A stretch of 64,000 bases of DNA from PALSA-693 sp963834725 (GCA_963834725.1 CAWICN010000001.1:2728001-2792000); one strand, 5' to 3'; shown: positions 18,745 through 26,730, numbered from the stretch's first letter. The notes: a model not told the origin generated them from the sequence alone. Made by a program: numbers and translations.

Positions 18745-19075
18745 ATGGCCGGACCCCACCCAGTGGTGGACCTGCAACCTCAACCCCGGTCGGGAACGCC
18801 TGGGTGGCCCAGACGGCTGTTCCGTCCTGGGCTGGATCAGCGCCTTCGTTCTGGGCGCGGTCGTGGCTCCGACCGACCCGGTGGCGGCCACCTCGGTGCT
18901 GCGTCGCAGTGGGCGGCCCGCCGCGTCTCACGGTGATCTTGAAGGGAGAGAGCCTGGTCAATGACGGCGTCGCTCTGGCCCTGTTCAGCGTCGGCATCGC
19001 AGCGGCCGCCTCGCCCACAGGTCTGGAAGGCGGTCTCGTCGGCTTTGTCAAAATCGCCGCAGGGGGAGTGGGATT
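18745..19075 (+). pseudogene. CPA1-family Na+/H+ antiporter fragment, frameshifted
   Basis: GWISAFVLGAVVAPTDPVAATSVLRR followed, after a frameshift near 18912, by LTVILKGESLVNDGVALALFSVGIAA. This is the most conserved membrane core of CPA1 antiporters, with the ion-binding ND in ESLVNDGVAL. Both N- and C-terminal parts are missing: the upstream side runs into the transposase remnant and the downstream side changes to unrelated sequence near 19075. Confidence 0.8.
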
Positions 19076-19216
19076 GTGCAGATCCGCCAACCGGTCCTGC
19101 GGCGGTCTCGTTGGATGTCAAGACCGCGAACTGCGGCCCCAAGTGATAATCTTGTGGTGGCGTGCCGGGAAGCCTGGTCGGCGACAATTGTTCGCATCCA
19201 ATCGGGAGGTCCCGCA

Positions 19217-19896
19217 ATGGTTGGTAGAGCTTCTATCCCGTTGCTTGGGGGTGTGCCGTCGCTGATAAGTGACCAGCTTGTCGTGCTCGCGAGCCGACTG
19301 AATCTCATCGAAGAGCGGGCGGTCGAAGGGCTCGGCTCGCAGGTCCCCGATGCTGTCCCCCTGGCCTGGGTCACCGAACTCGGCTCTCAACCGGCATCGC
19401 CGAGCGAGGCCGAGCGCTACCCCAATCCCAAGGTCTTTCTGGCCGTGGGTCGAGGATCACGGCGTGCCGTTGAAATGGCCGCTCGATCGGCCCCGGCCGG
19501 GGGCGCAGTTCGGGCGGTGCATGTACGGAAGAGGATCCCGACGGCGATGGGACCGTTCTATTATGAGACGGTAGAGCCGGCGGCGGTCCGCCTGCATGCC
19601 GTCATGGCTGATCTGCAGGCCTGCGGGGTCGCGTCGATCAGTGGGGCGGTGGCGGCCGCCGTTTTCGTTTGGTGGCCGAGCGGTTGGTCGGCGAGACGGA
19701 GGCGTGGGGCGCGGATCAGATCGTGGTCGGCTGTCAGGTGCGAAGCCGCGTTCTCGCCGCGCTACTGGGCGCAACGTCCGCCCGGGTGGACCGGATGTCC
19801 AGCTGTCCGGTAGTGGTGGCCCGCTCGCCGCGACCCGACCAGGTCGGCCCACGGCGGCCAGTCTGGCAACGCCGGCAAAGGAGACTCCCAGTATGA
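19217..19896 (+). pseudogene. Universal stress protein (UspA-like), one frameshift
   Basis: ATG 19217 is preceded by GGGAGG. The product has an N-terminal extension, then VFLAVGRGSRRAVEMAA (beta 1 and helix 1), VRAVHVRKRIP, and after a frameshift near 19655, RLVAERLVGETEAWGADQIVVGCQVRSRV and VDRMSSCPVVVARSP, the Usp C-terminal block. The repaired frame stops at 19896 and overlaps the next start by ATGA. That supports a real gene with a single indel. The ATP-binding GxxGxxG run is degenerate. Confidence 0.65.
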
Positions 19897-20675
19897 GCTC
19901 AGCCACCAAGATCCGGAACCGCTATCCGCTTTGGCTGGCGCTGGCCGGGCCGCTCGTCGCCGCCGCCGTGATGGTGCCGTGGCGCGGCCACCTCCCCAAC
20001 ACCGACCTGGCCCTGGCCATGGTGGTAGCCGTGGCCTTGGTGGTCTTGCCGGGGTCAAGAACGGCAGCCCTGGTCGCCGGTGTGTCCGCCGGCATGTGGT
20101 TTGACTTTTTCCTTACCCGACCGTATGAGCGGTTCACCATCCAAGGCAGCACCGACATCCAAACCACCGCCCTGTTGACGGTCGCGGCCGTAGTCATCGG
20201 TGAGATCGCCGTCCGGCGCCGCCAGGCTCGCAGTGACCGCAGAACGGCCCATGATGAGATGATCAGCCTCTACGTGACGGCCGAGATGCTGGCCAACGGC
20301 AGCGCCGCCGATCAGGTCGTGACCCTGGTGGCCGAACAGTTGAGCGAACTGCTCTTCTTGGTGGACTGCCGGTTCGACCCCACAGCCGGCCACGGCTACG
20401 GTCCGATGCTGGATCGAGCCGGCGAACTCCGCTACGGCAGCCAGAGCTGGGTGGCCCGCACCCAGGGGCTGCCGGACCAAGAGGTCCTGCTACCGGTGGA
20501 ATCCCAGGGTCGCTGGCTGGGCGCGTACATCCTGCGCGGCCCTGCCACGGCGGTGCCGCTCTCCCAGGACCGCCGCCTGGCGGCGATCGCGCTCTCCGAC
20601 CTAGCCGGCGCCGCGCTCACTGGTACCAGCCGCCGCGCAGCACGCACTCGACTCCCGGCTCCCTCTACCGACTGA
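19893..20675 (+). CDS. DUF4118 membrane sensor-like protein without kinase
   Basis: A 260-residue protein starting at ATG 19893 (AAAGGAGA upstream, ATGA overlap with the Usp gene). Four hydrophobic segments (about 12-100) match the DUF4118 sensor membrane domain of KdpD. VSAGMWFDFFLTRPYERFTI is characteristic. A coiled region (RRRQARSDRRTAHDEM) and a degenerate GAF-like domain (about 130-245) follow. No histidine kinase domain is present, so it is a truncated or accessory sensor. The neighbouring Usp and antiporter remnants suggest an ion-stress locus. Confidence 0.8.
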   Translation: MSSATKIRNRYPLWLALAGPLVAAAVMVPWRGHLPNTDLALAMVVAVALVVLPGSRTAALVAGVSAGMWFDFFLTRPYERFTIQGSTDIQTTALLTVAAVVIGEIAVRRRQARSDRRTAHDEMISLYVTAEMLANGSAADQVVTLVAEQLSELLFLVDCRFDPTAGHGYGPMLDRAGELRYGSQSWVARTQGLPDQEVLLPVESQGRWLGAYILRGPATAVPLSQDRRLAAIALSDLAGAALTGTSRRAARTRLPAPSTD

Positions 20676-20956
20676 CTTGCCCCCGGGACGTTCACACCCG
20701 GCGCCGGGTCCATACTTTGGGTCAGGCGACGGCTTGAGCCCGGCAAGGCGGAACGACGCCGCACAGATCACTCGGCTGCGAGACCACGCTCCCAAAACAT
20801 GGTCGGACCTTTCTTCGACCTCATCGAGCGCGAGGAGCTGTGCGAACTGCTAGACGATCTCTTTTATCGCGGATTTATCGCGATCTCGCCGACGGCCACC
20901 TCAGTTCCCCCAGGTCCGCAAAACCGTCTACCAGCACCCTTGTGTTTGCGGAAGTT
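20676..20956. other. Intergenic, upstream of a tRNA-like relic
   Basis: It contains an open frame of 56 codons from ATG 20799 to 20969 (beginning MVGPFFDLIEREELCELL) with no recognisable family. Its last codons run into the first bases of the 75-nt repeat at 20957. It could be the tail of a lost integration module, but nothing proves this. Confidence 0.35.
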
Positions 20957-21031
20957 CACTGAAGTACGCTGAATTGTCATGTTCGCCGCCCTTTCAAGGA
21001 GGCAGCACGGGTTCGAATCCCGTTGGGGGTG
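20957..21031 (+). repeat. 75-nt sequence with tRNA-Glu-like 3' half, copy 1
   Basis: Bases about 20984-21031 read like the anticodon arm (loop CTTTCAA, anticodon TTC for Glu), variable loop and T-arm (GGGTTCGAATCCC) of an actinobacterial tRNA-Glu, ending GTTGGGGGTG. The D-arm and 5' acceptor strand are absent; the preceding 27 bases (CACTGAAGTACGCTGA and on) cannot pair with the 3' end. The same 75-nt layout recurs at 26487-26561 without gaps. This looks like an attachment-site scar, not a functional tRNA. Confidence 0.55.
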
Positions 21032-21049
21032 CGCGCAAACTGGCTGGTC

Positions 21050-21448
21050 AAGGCGTCGCGAGGCGCCAAGCTGCCGGCCTTCTCATTCGTGGCGCCGAAC
21101 GTCATGGAAGAGATGCACAACGGCACCGTCCAGCAGAGCGACACGTGGCTGTCCAAAAAGCTTCCTGTCATCTTCAGCAGCTCGGCCTACACGTCTCATT
21201 CGCTGGTTGTCATGATCACGTGGGACGAGGGGGAGAACGGCACGAGCAACAACTGCGCTCTGAACACCACAGATGTCGGATGTCACGTGGCGACCATCGC
21301 CGTGGGTCCCACGACCAAAGTGGGCACGAAGTCCTCGACCTTGTTCAACCACTGGTCGCTGCTCCCCACCACAGAGGACCTCCTCAAGCTGCCGAGGTTG
21401 GGCCAAGCTGCCAGTGCGACCAGCATGGTCGCAGCCTTCAACCTCTGA
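21050..21448 (+). pseudogene. C-terminal fragment of an acid phosphatase / phospholipase C-type phosphoesterase
   Basis: The frame enters directly from the tRNA-like relic with no start codon of its own. It encodes LPAFSFVAPNVMEEMHNGTVQQSDTWLSKKL, HSLVVMITWDEGEN and VATIAVGP. These are the C-terminal metal-binding and active-site blocks of AcpA/phosphoesterase-family (PF04185) secreted enzymes (the conserved WDE). The N-terminal two thirds are absent, so the gene was cut where the scar lies. Confidence 0.75.
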
Positions 21449-21496
21449 AACGTGGGGCCAAAGACGGCCGTCCTGCCGGAATCTTTGCCTTAGCGC

Positions 21497-22357
21497 TTAG
21501 CCGGCCCACACGTAAATGTGGTGACTTGAATTGACCACCGCTGGTAGACCTGTGGGCCCCACCGAAATGTCTACCGCACCACCGGGCACCCCAACCCAAC
21601 CTCTGCTGGTAAACAAGTAGACCCCGAAGCCACCATTCACGGGATTGGTGCCAACGCCCCACAGGGCTCCGTCTGGGCCTTCGGCGATGTCGGTGACTCG
21701 GCCGGGAAGCGGGAGCCAGCCATGACCGTCCCAGGCGTAGGCCTGGTGAGCAGAATTGACCACAATCGGGTCTCCGTTTGGGGCGACCGCAATTTTGACC
21801 CCCGCGCCGGGCAGCCCGACCCAGGCCGTACCGGTCCATCGGTAGATCCCGAAGCCATCAGGCAGGGGATTGGTGCCAATGCCCCACAGGACGTTGTTTT
21901 GATTTACGGCAATGTCGTTGAGTGTGCCGGGGGCTTCGAGCCAACCCAGGACGCCAGGTGATACCTGGATTCTCTCGAAAACCCGGTGGGCCGAGTTGAT
22001 CACAAGGGGATCCCCGTCCGCGGCGACGGCGATGGTAACCCCCGCGCCGTTGATCCCGTGCCAGGCCGTACCGTTCCATCCGTAGATCCCGAAGCCATCA
22101 GGCAGGGGATTGGTGCCGATCACGAACAGCCCCCGCTCCGGACCTTGCGCAACGTCATTCGCGGCGCCGGGCAGAAGTCTGAAACCCGCGGAGGCAGTCG
22201 CGGACATCTGTGATGACGGGTTCGCTCGCACGGAGGATTGGACTGCCGCGCCTGCTCGGCCGGCCAGGCCACCGAGTCCCATCGTCAGCAGCGAAAGCGC
22301 GATCGCCATCGAGAACAGCTGGGCGCGAGCCCGCGGTCCCCCACGGAACGGGTTCAT
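21497..22357 (-). CDS. Secreted tectonin-like beta-propeller protein
   Basis: A 286-residue protein starting at ATG 22357 (GGGAGGGG upstream). A signal peptide covers about residues 15-40 (FSMAIALSLLTMGLGGLAGRAGA). Repeats follow, of the form DIA.GPDGALWGVGTNP, FGIYRWTGTAWVGLPGAGVKIAVAPNGDPIVVNSAHQ. About six blades pair a WxxxG strand with a D-G-DPxVVNSxHxx strand, matching tectonin propellers. No catalytic residues. A binding or adhesive surface role is inferred. A good sigma-70-type promoter lies at 22407-22435. Confidence 0.8.
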   Translation of the reverse strand: MNPFRGGPRARAQLFSMAIALSLLTMGLGGLAGRAGAAVQSSVRANPSSQMSATASAGFRLLPGAANDVAQGPERGLFVIGTNPLPDGFGIYGWNGTAWHGINGAGVTIAVAADGDPLVINSAHRVFERIQVSPGVLGWLEAPGTLNDIAVNQNNVLWGIGTNPLPDGFGIYRWTGTAWVGLPGAGVKIAVAPNGDPIVVNSAHQAYAWDGHGWLPLPGRVTDIAEGPDGALWGVGTNPVNGGFGVYLFTSRGWVGVPGGAVDISVGPTGLPAVVNSSHHIYVWAG

Positions 22358-22406
22358 TGTATCCCCTCCCAGTGTTCCTGAGCAAAACCGCCCGGTGTCT
22401 ATAGTC

Positions 22407-22435
22407 ATACTAGAGCCGTCGCGTAGGTGGGTCAA
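22407..22435 (-). promoter_or_regulatory. Sigma-70-type promoter of the tectonin gene
   Basis: On the minus strand TTGACC (22435-22430), 17-bp spacer, TAGTAT (22412-22407). The inferred start of transcription is about 45 bp before the ATG. Confidence 0.65.
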
Positions 22436-22785
22436 TGACTGATCGAGCACAGCTCAACAGGAGAGTGTGGAGCAAATCTGGAAGGGACGTGGAAACAGCG
22501 ACGGCCTTGGCGGCCCTGGTAGTCCTCTCGAGCGTGAGCCTGGCGTTGGCGGGGCCCCAGCCCGCACAGGGCCGCCGCGGGCCAGAGCCCGCACTGAGCC
22601 GCCGCCGGCCCCGAGCCCGCACCGGGCCGCCTCGGGCCCCACATCCGGAGTCGGTCTCCGCTCTTCCCTTTCTTCCGAACCCAGCGAGGCGAGCAGCACC
22701 ATCGGACCCACGATTCGACGGCCACCACCAGGAACGTCATACGCCTCGTGAGAGTTCCCGGCAATGACGGGGTAAGAATTAGTCC
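22436..22785. repeat. Intergenic with GC-rich degenerate repeats (about 22551-22650)
   Basis: About four imperfect copies, 27-28 bp each, of a GCCGCCxCGGGCC / AGCCCGCAC pattern lie between the divergent tectonin and DoxX genes. A TAAGAAT -10-like box sits just upstream of the DoxX GTG. No protein-coding frame in this stretch is convincing. Confidence 0.45.
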
Positions 22786-23862
22786 GTGAGTCTTTCGCGA
22801 AACGTCGCCCGGCCTCTCCTGGCCGCCATATTCATCTACGACGGCTGGGACGCCGTCCGAAACCCGAGTGGAAAGGTGAAGGAGGCGGAGCCAGTGGTTC
22901 TGCCTATCGCCGAAAAGGTGCCGATCCTGCCTCAGGACGCCGAGAAGCTCGTGCGGATCAACGGTGCGGTGATGGTCGGTGCGGGCACGCTCATGGCGCT
23001 CGGCAAGTTCCGGCGGCTGGCTGCTGTCGCACTGATCGGATCGATCATTCCGACCACCTGCGCGGAATACCGCTTCTGGGAGGAGGAAGACGAAGCCGCC
23101 AGGGCCCGAAAGCGGAACCACTTCCTCAAGAACCTGGGTCTGCTGGGAGGGCTGATCCTCGAGGCTTTCGACACCGAAGGCGCCCCCTCGCTCCGGTGGA
23201 GGGCGGCCCACCGCGGCGCGAAGCGGGGCTCCAGCGGCGCGAAGCGGGGCTCCAGCGGCGGGAAGCGGAGCTCGGGCGGAGGGAAGCAAGACTCCAGCAG
23301 TGGCAACGAGCTGGCCAAGCGAATAAGTGGAGGGATCGGCGCCGCACAGGAGATGCTCTCTCACGCTACGGAAGCCAGCGCCCCGGTGATCGGGCAGGCC
23401 AGGGACGCCGTGACGGGGCTGCCGGAGAAGAGCAACCGGGCCTGGAAGAAGGCGCAGGAGCGGGCGGCGCACGTTGATATCGCCCAACAGAAGGCTTCCC
23501 TCAAAGAAACCCAGGCCGCCATGCTCCGGGCGGCCGCGATGCTCCGGCAGGCTGACTCGTACCGGGTCGCGGCTACCAGGGCGCAGCAGAAGGCGGCCAA
23601 GGTGGACCTGGCCAATCAGCAGGTTGCGCTCAAGGAGGCGCAGAGGATGCTGCGCCAGGCGGTGACGCAGGGTCGGGTGAAAACGCACCCAGTGGTCGTA
23701 CAGTCAGCGTCGGCGCTCAAGCAGGCCAGGGTCAACGCTCAACCGGTCCTCGCAAGCGCAGCGAAGACGTTCAAGCAAGCGAGGGCTAACGCTCAGCCCG
23801 TGCTCTCATCGGCCGCCTCCCGGGCGGCGGACGCCTGGTCGCACCGCCCGGTTGGCACCTGA
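22786..23862 (+). CDS. DoxX-family membrane protein with long repetitive C-terminal tail
   Basis: A 358-residue protein from GTG 22786. Residues 1-125 are a DoxX/SURF4-like domain (ARPLLAAIFIYDGWDAVRNP, GALMALGKFRRLAAVALIGSIIPTT). A Gly/Ser/Lys segment with GAKRGSS repeats follows (about 140-175). A long helical Ala/Gln/Lys-rich tail comes next, with two imperfect copies of VDxAxQxxxLKExQxMLRQA and two of QARxNAQPVLxSAA. DoxX proteins sit in the membrane with oxidoreductase partners. The tail is not part of the family and may bind a polymer or the envelope. Confidence 0.8.
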   Translation: MSLSRNVARPLLAAIFIYDGWDAVRNPSGKVKEAEPVVLPIAEKVPILPQDAEKLVRINGAVMVGAGTLMALGKFRRLAAVALIGSIIPTTCAEYRFWEEEDEAARARKRNHFLKNLGLLGGLILEAFDTEGAPSLRWRAAHRGAKRGSSGAKRGSSGGKRSSGGGKQDSSSGNELAKRISGGIGAAQEMLSHATEASAPVIGQARDAVTGLPEKSNRAWKKAQERAAHVDIAQQKASLKETQAAMLRAAAMLRQADSYRVAATRAQQKAAKVDLANQQVALKEAQRMLRQAVTQGRVKTHPVVVQSASALKQARVNAQPVLASAAKTFKQARANAQPVLSSAASRAADAWSHRPVGT

Positions 23863-23882
23863 TCGCACTTCCGGACAGGGGC

Positions 23883-25283
23883 TCAGCGGGTGGCGACCGG
23901 TTCGCCGAGGGTGATGCCGCCTGACGCGATCCGAAACGCTCGGGTGATGTTGGTGGCACACGAGCCTCTGGACTTGATAATGGTGAGAGATCGTCTCATG
24001 TCGGGTCCGTCCTGGAAGTACTGGAGCAGGACGACGTTGTCGGCCAGGTGGGATATCCCGTCATCGCTCAGCCGGGTGGTGTGGAACAGTTCGGTGACCT
24101 CGTAGGTGAACATCAAGCTGACCCCGAGCTGGGAGCACCGTTGCACCAGTGAGTAGATGAACTCGTTGAAGCGGGTGGGGTCCGAGCCGCTGGTCTCGAG
24201 GTCGTTGAAGCCGTCGATGACGATCCGGCGGGCGCCCGTCTGTTTGACGATGTCGAGGAGCTCGTAAACCAGTTCGTCGATATAGACGTCAACCGGTGAT
24301 CGGTCAATGATGTGCACGTTGGGGTCGTCTATCGACCATCCGAATCGCTTGATGATCCGGGACAACTGGTGGCGGTTTTCCTGGAGGGTAAGAAGGACAC
24401 CCGGCTCGTTCCGACGGCCGCCCTCGAAGATGAAATGCAGCCCCATGAGGGTCTTGCCCACCCCCGAGGGCCCGGCCACCAGCGTGGTCGACCCGGGCCA
24501 GTAGCCGTCCTCGAGCGACTCGTCGAGGGCGGGCACGCCGGTCGAGACTCGCTGGCCAAAAGCACTGAAGGCTCTCGTACCGCGGGGATCGGCCAGGCGG
24601 GGGAACACCCGGAGACCTTGCGCAGTGATGCGGTAGAGGTGATCACCGGAGAGAAAGTCGCTCCCGCGCAGTTTCCGGACGCTGAGCAGACGGACGGACC
24701 GTTCCGCGGTTCGTCTGGTTTCGAGGCAGAGAATGGTATCGGCGACGGCGAACTCCGGCGTGCTGGTGGCCTGAGCGGGATCGTATTCACCGACCCAGAG
24801 GGCGGACAGGGCCAGAGCCGTGCACCGACCGGCCAACTCGCGGAGGAAGCGACGGAAGGCCGCCTCCTCGGCCGCGAAGCTCTTGAGGGCTTTGAAGCTG
24901 TCGATGATGACAAGGCCGGGCTGGTGGGTTTTGAGCAGGTCATCGACGCGCTCGAGCACCGCCTCCAGTCCCGTGTCGATGAGAGCGTCGCCCAGGTCGT
25001 CATAGAACACCGACTGGCCCACCGCGGCCACATCGAAGAATTCCAATGACTGCCCGTAGCGCAGCAGCTTGTCGAACGGTTCCGACGCCGTCGAGAGATA
25101 GAGTCCGGGCCGCTCGCTGGTGGCGTTGGCGAAGAGGAATTGCTGGGCCAGAATGGTCTTGCCGCTACCGGGCGCCCCCACGACCAAGGTGATGGCGTCG
25201 GCGACGAGACCGCCGCCGAGGATGTGATCCAGGGCGGGGTTGCCGGTGGAAATCCGCTTCACTACGAGACGCTCTGACGCCAC
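23883..25283 (-). CDS. Double-domain KaiC-like RecA-superfamily ATPase
   Basis: A 466-residue protein with two KaiC domains. The first Walker A is GAPGSGKT (36-43) with Walker B GLVIIDS (123-129). The second Walker A is GPSGVGKT (271-278) with Walker B RIVIDG. Both open with the KaiC-type STGxPALDxxLxxG(Y/L). The cyanobacterial CII autophosphorylation Ser/Thr pair is not evident, and the catalytic double Glu of CI is reduced (ASEP). It is therefore a KaiC-like signalling ATPase rather than a clock KaiC. It is third in a STAS, MerR-receiver, KaiC operon and overlaps the preceding gene by 22 bp. Confidence 0.88.
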   Translation of the reverse strand: MASERLVVKRISTGNPALDHILGGGLVADAITLVVGAPGSGKTILAQQFLFANATSERPGLYLSTASEPFDKLLRYGQSLEFFDVAAVGQSVFYDDLGDALIDTGLEAVLERVDDLLKTHQPGLVIIDSFKALKSFAAEEAAFRRFLRELAGRCTALALSALWVGEYDPAQATSTPEFAVADTILCLETRRTAERSVRLLSVRKLRGSDFLSGDHLYRITAQGLRVFPRLADPRGTRAFSAFGQRVSTGVPALDESLEDGYWPGSTTLVAGPSGVGKTLMGLHFIFEGGRRNEPGVLLTLQENRHQLSRIIKRFGWSIDDPNVHIIDRSPVDVYIDELVYELLDIVKQTGARRIVIDGFNDLETSGSDPTRFNEFIYSLVQRCSQLGVSLMFTYEVTELFHTTRLSDDGISHLADNVVLLQYFQDGPDMRRSLTIIKSRGSCATNITRAFRIASGGITLGEPVATR

Positions 25284-25960
25284 GGGCGGGTCAAGGCGCT
25301 CTGGCCCAGCAGGTCGCGCACGGCGGAGATCAACTGCAACGGATTGATCGGTTTGGACACAAAGGCTCCTGCCCCCGCGGCCAGCGCCTCCTCGGCCAGA
25401 TCCAGAGCCGATAATGCCAAGACCGGGGCCCCATTCGAACGGGCCAGATCCTGGCAGAGCCCCAAACCGCCCCCTGACATCATCAGCTCAACCACGGCCA
25501 GACGAGGGTGCCGGTCGGCCATGCAGCTTCTTGCTTCTGCTGGGTCGAACACCACGCACACGTCATAGCCTTCGGTTTGCAGCAGGTACTCGGCGAGCTC
25601 GGCGGCGTAGCGGTCACGCTCCGCTAACAGGATCAGGACGTTGGGGCTATCAGGTTGGGGCCAGGTCACCCCGCCCTGCACGCGGAGCTGCTCGGCCAAC
25701 AACCGGTGGGCGTCGCCCGGGCTGGCCCCTTCGGCCATCGTTTCGATCACGAACCGCAAATGCGCCAGGTCGTCTCTGGAATAGATGCGCTGGCCTCCCC
25801 TGCTGCGCCCGGGGACGACCAGCCCGTAGCGTTCCTCCCAGGCGCGGAGAGTGGAGGCGTCGACCCCCAGCATCTTGACGACCCCTCCGATCGAGTAAAC
25901 GGGGCAAGATCCAAAGGGATCGTCGCCGTCTTCGACGGGAGGGAGGTCCGGCTGGTTCAC
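25262..25960 (-). CDS. MerR-type HTH fused to a receiver-like domain lacking the phospho-acceptor Asp
   Basis: A 232-residue regulator. A MerR winged HTH lies at residues 20-90 (YSIGGVVKMLGVDASTLRAWEERYGLVVP, then GGQRIYSRDDL). A CheY-like receiver lies at about 105-225 (NVLILLAERDRYAAELAEYLL, RLAVVELMMSGGG, FVSKPINPLQLISAV). The usual acceptor Asp in the third strand is Glu158 (VVEL); the conserved Lys203 of SKP is kept. Glu may mimic constant phosphorylation or signal a different trigger. It overlaps both neighbours (4 bp with STAS, 22 bp with KaiC), so the three proteins are coupled. Confidence 0.85.
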   Translation of the reverse strand: MNQPDLPPVEDGDDPFGSCPVYSIGGVVKMLGVDASTLRAWEERYGLVVPGRSRGGQRIYSRDDLAHLRFVIETMAEGASPGDAHRLLAEQLRVQGGVTWPQPDSPNVLILLAERDRYAAELAEYLLQTEGYDVCVVFDPAEARSCMADRHPRLAVVELMMSGGGLGLCQDLARSNGAPVLALSALDLAEEALAAGAGAFVSKPINPLQLISAVRDLLGQSALTRPWRQSVS

Positions 25961-26319
25961 GACCCAGGGGCCTCGCGAAGGTCGAAGACCCCACCCAGCC
26001 CGGCCAGGTCGAGCAATCTGGTCACGGACCGCGACGGGGCGATCAACGTCAGGCGCACCCCGTCATTCTCACAGTCGCTCTGCGTCTCGAGCAGCAGGCG
26101 CAGCCCGGAGCAATCCATGAAGCGCAACCCTGAGCAGTCAAGCTCGATGTCGCCCTCGAGCTCCGCCAGCAAGGCTCGCAATGCCGGAACACCGGCCACA
26201 TCGAGTTCGCCGAGCAATCGCAGCCGCCCGCCGCCCTCAACCCCCACCAGGAACGTCGGCGGCCAGGATTCTGTCCGCCCCTCGATGAAAGTTGGATCAG
26301 ATCTGGATGAAACCTCCAT
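25957..26319 (-). CDS. STAS-domain anti-sigma-factor antagonist-like protein
   Basis: A 120-residue STAS protein (GGRLRLLGELDVAGVPALRALL, IELDCSGLRFMDCSGLRLLL). The phosphorylatable Ser of SpoIIAA-type antagonists corresponds to Ser71 in D69-C-S-G and is present. First gene of the operon with the MerR-receiver and KaiC genes. A TTGACA / TAGCGT promoter lies directly upstream, placing the transcript start close to the ATG. Confidence 0.88.
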   Translation of the reverse strand: MEVSSRSDPTFIEGRTESWPPTFLVGVEGGGRLRLLGELDVAGVPALRALLAELEGDIELDCSGLRFMDCSGLRLLLETQSDCENDGVRLTLIAPSRSVTRLLDLAGLGGVFDLREAPGS

Positions 26320-26328
26320 GTAACTTAT

Positions 26329-26357
26329 ACGCTAGTCAGGGCATCGGGTCTTGTCAA
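26329..26357 (-). promoter_or_regulatory. Promoter of the STAS-MerR-KaiC operon
   Basis: Minus strand: TTGACA (26357-26352), exactly 17 bp, TAGCGT (26334-26329). The ATG is at 26319, only about 10 bases past the -10 box, so the mRNA is predicted leaderless or nearly so. Confidence 0.65.
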
Positions 26358-26486
26358 TCTGGGGAGATGCAAGCCGGAGAGAGGCAAGCCGGGGAGCAAC
26401 TCGCCGGGAATCCGTCCGGCCCCCCCGGACTGGGGGTGTCGATCTGGTCGCATAAATCTCAGGCTCTGCCCGCTCTGGGCTAAGGT

Positions 26487-26561
26487 CACTGAAGTACACT
26501 GAGATATCGGATCCACCGCTTCGTCAGGGCGGCGACACGGGTTCGAATTCCATTGAGGGTG
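26487..26561 (+). repeat. 75-nt sequence with tRNA-like 3' half, copy 2
   Basis: It aligns without gaps to 20957-21031: CACTGAAGTAC(A/G)CTGA at the 5' end and ACACGGGTTCGAAT(T/C)CC(A/G)TTG(A/G)GGGTG at the 3' end. The middle is diverged. The T-loop GTTCGAAT is intact but the T-stem has decayed. It lies between the STAS operon promoter and the substrate-binding protein gene. Confidence 0.5.
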
Positions 26562-26631
26562 TTGGGTCTGACCGCTCTCGCAAAAGGCCCGGGGGGACGG
26601 GTATTCCAACTGATCCGGTGCTAGCTTTCCA

Positions 26632-26650
26632 GTGCCCACAATGTGGGCAC
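26632..26650. promoter_or_regulatory. Perfect 19-bp palindrome, candidate operator
   Basis: GTGCCCACA, A, TGTGGGCAC: two 9-bp arms with perfect symmetry around one base. It is located 75 bp before the proposed start of the substrate-binding protein gene. It could be a repressor site or a short hairpin in the leader. Confidence 0.45.
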
Positions 26651-26670
26651 CTGCAGATTCCTATTTCTGG

Positions 26671-26730
26671 ATCGTTAGGCAGGGGGGAAAGCAATTGAGC
26701 ATCGCTAAGCAGGGGGGAAAGCCCTTGAGC
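26671..26730 (+). repeat. 30-bp tandem duplication containing ribosome binding site and TTG start
   Basis: 26671-26700 and 26701-26730 differ at about four positions. Each has AGGGGGGAAAGC followed by TTGAGC. The period is in frame (10 codons), so both TTG codons (26695 and 26725) could start the same protein. Confidence 0.75.

Noticed and set aside
20984..21031. Functional tRNA-Glu gene
   Set aside because: Only the anticodon arm to the acceptor 3' strand is recognisable. No 5' acceptor or D-arm pairs with it, and the T-stem of the second copy is decayed.
22435..22767. Plus-strand 110-codon ORF over the GC-rich repeats
   Set aside because: Composition follows the repeat sequence and it has no ribosome binding site. 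It overlaps the minus-strand promoter of the tectonin gene.
23883..25283. True circadian clock KaiC
   Set aside because: No kaiA or kaiB nearby and the CII phosphorylation Ser/Thr pair is not evident. The neighbours point to a sigma-factor or MerR-type switch.
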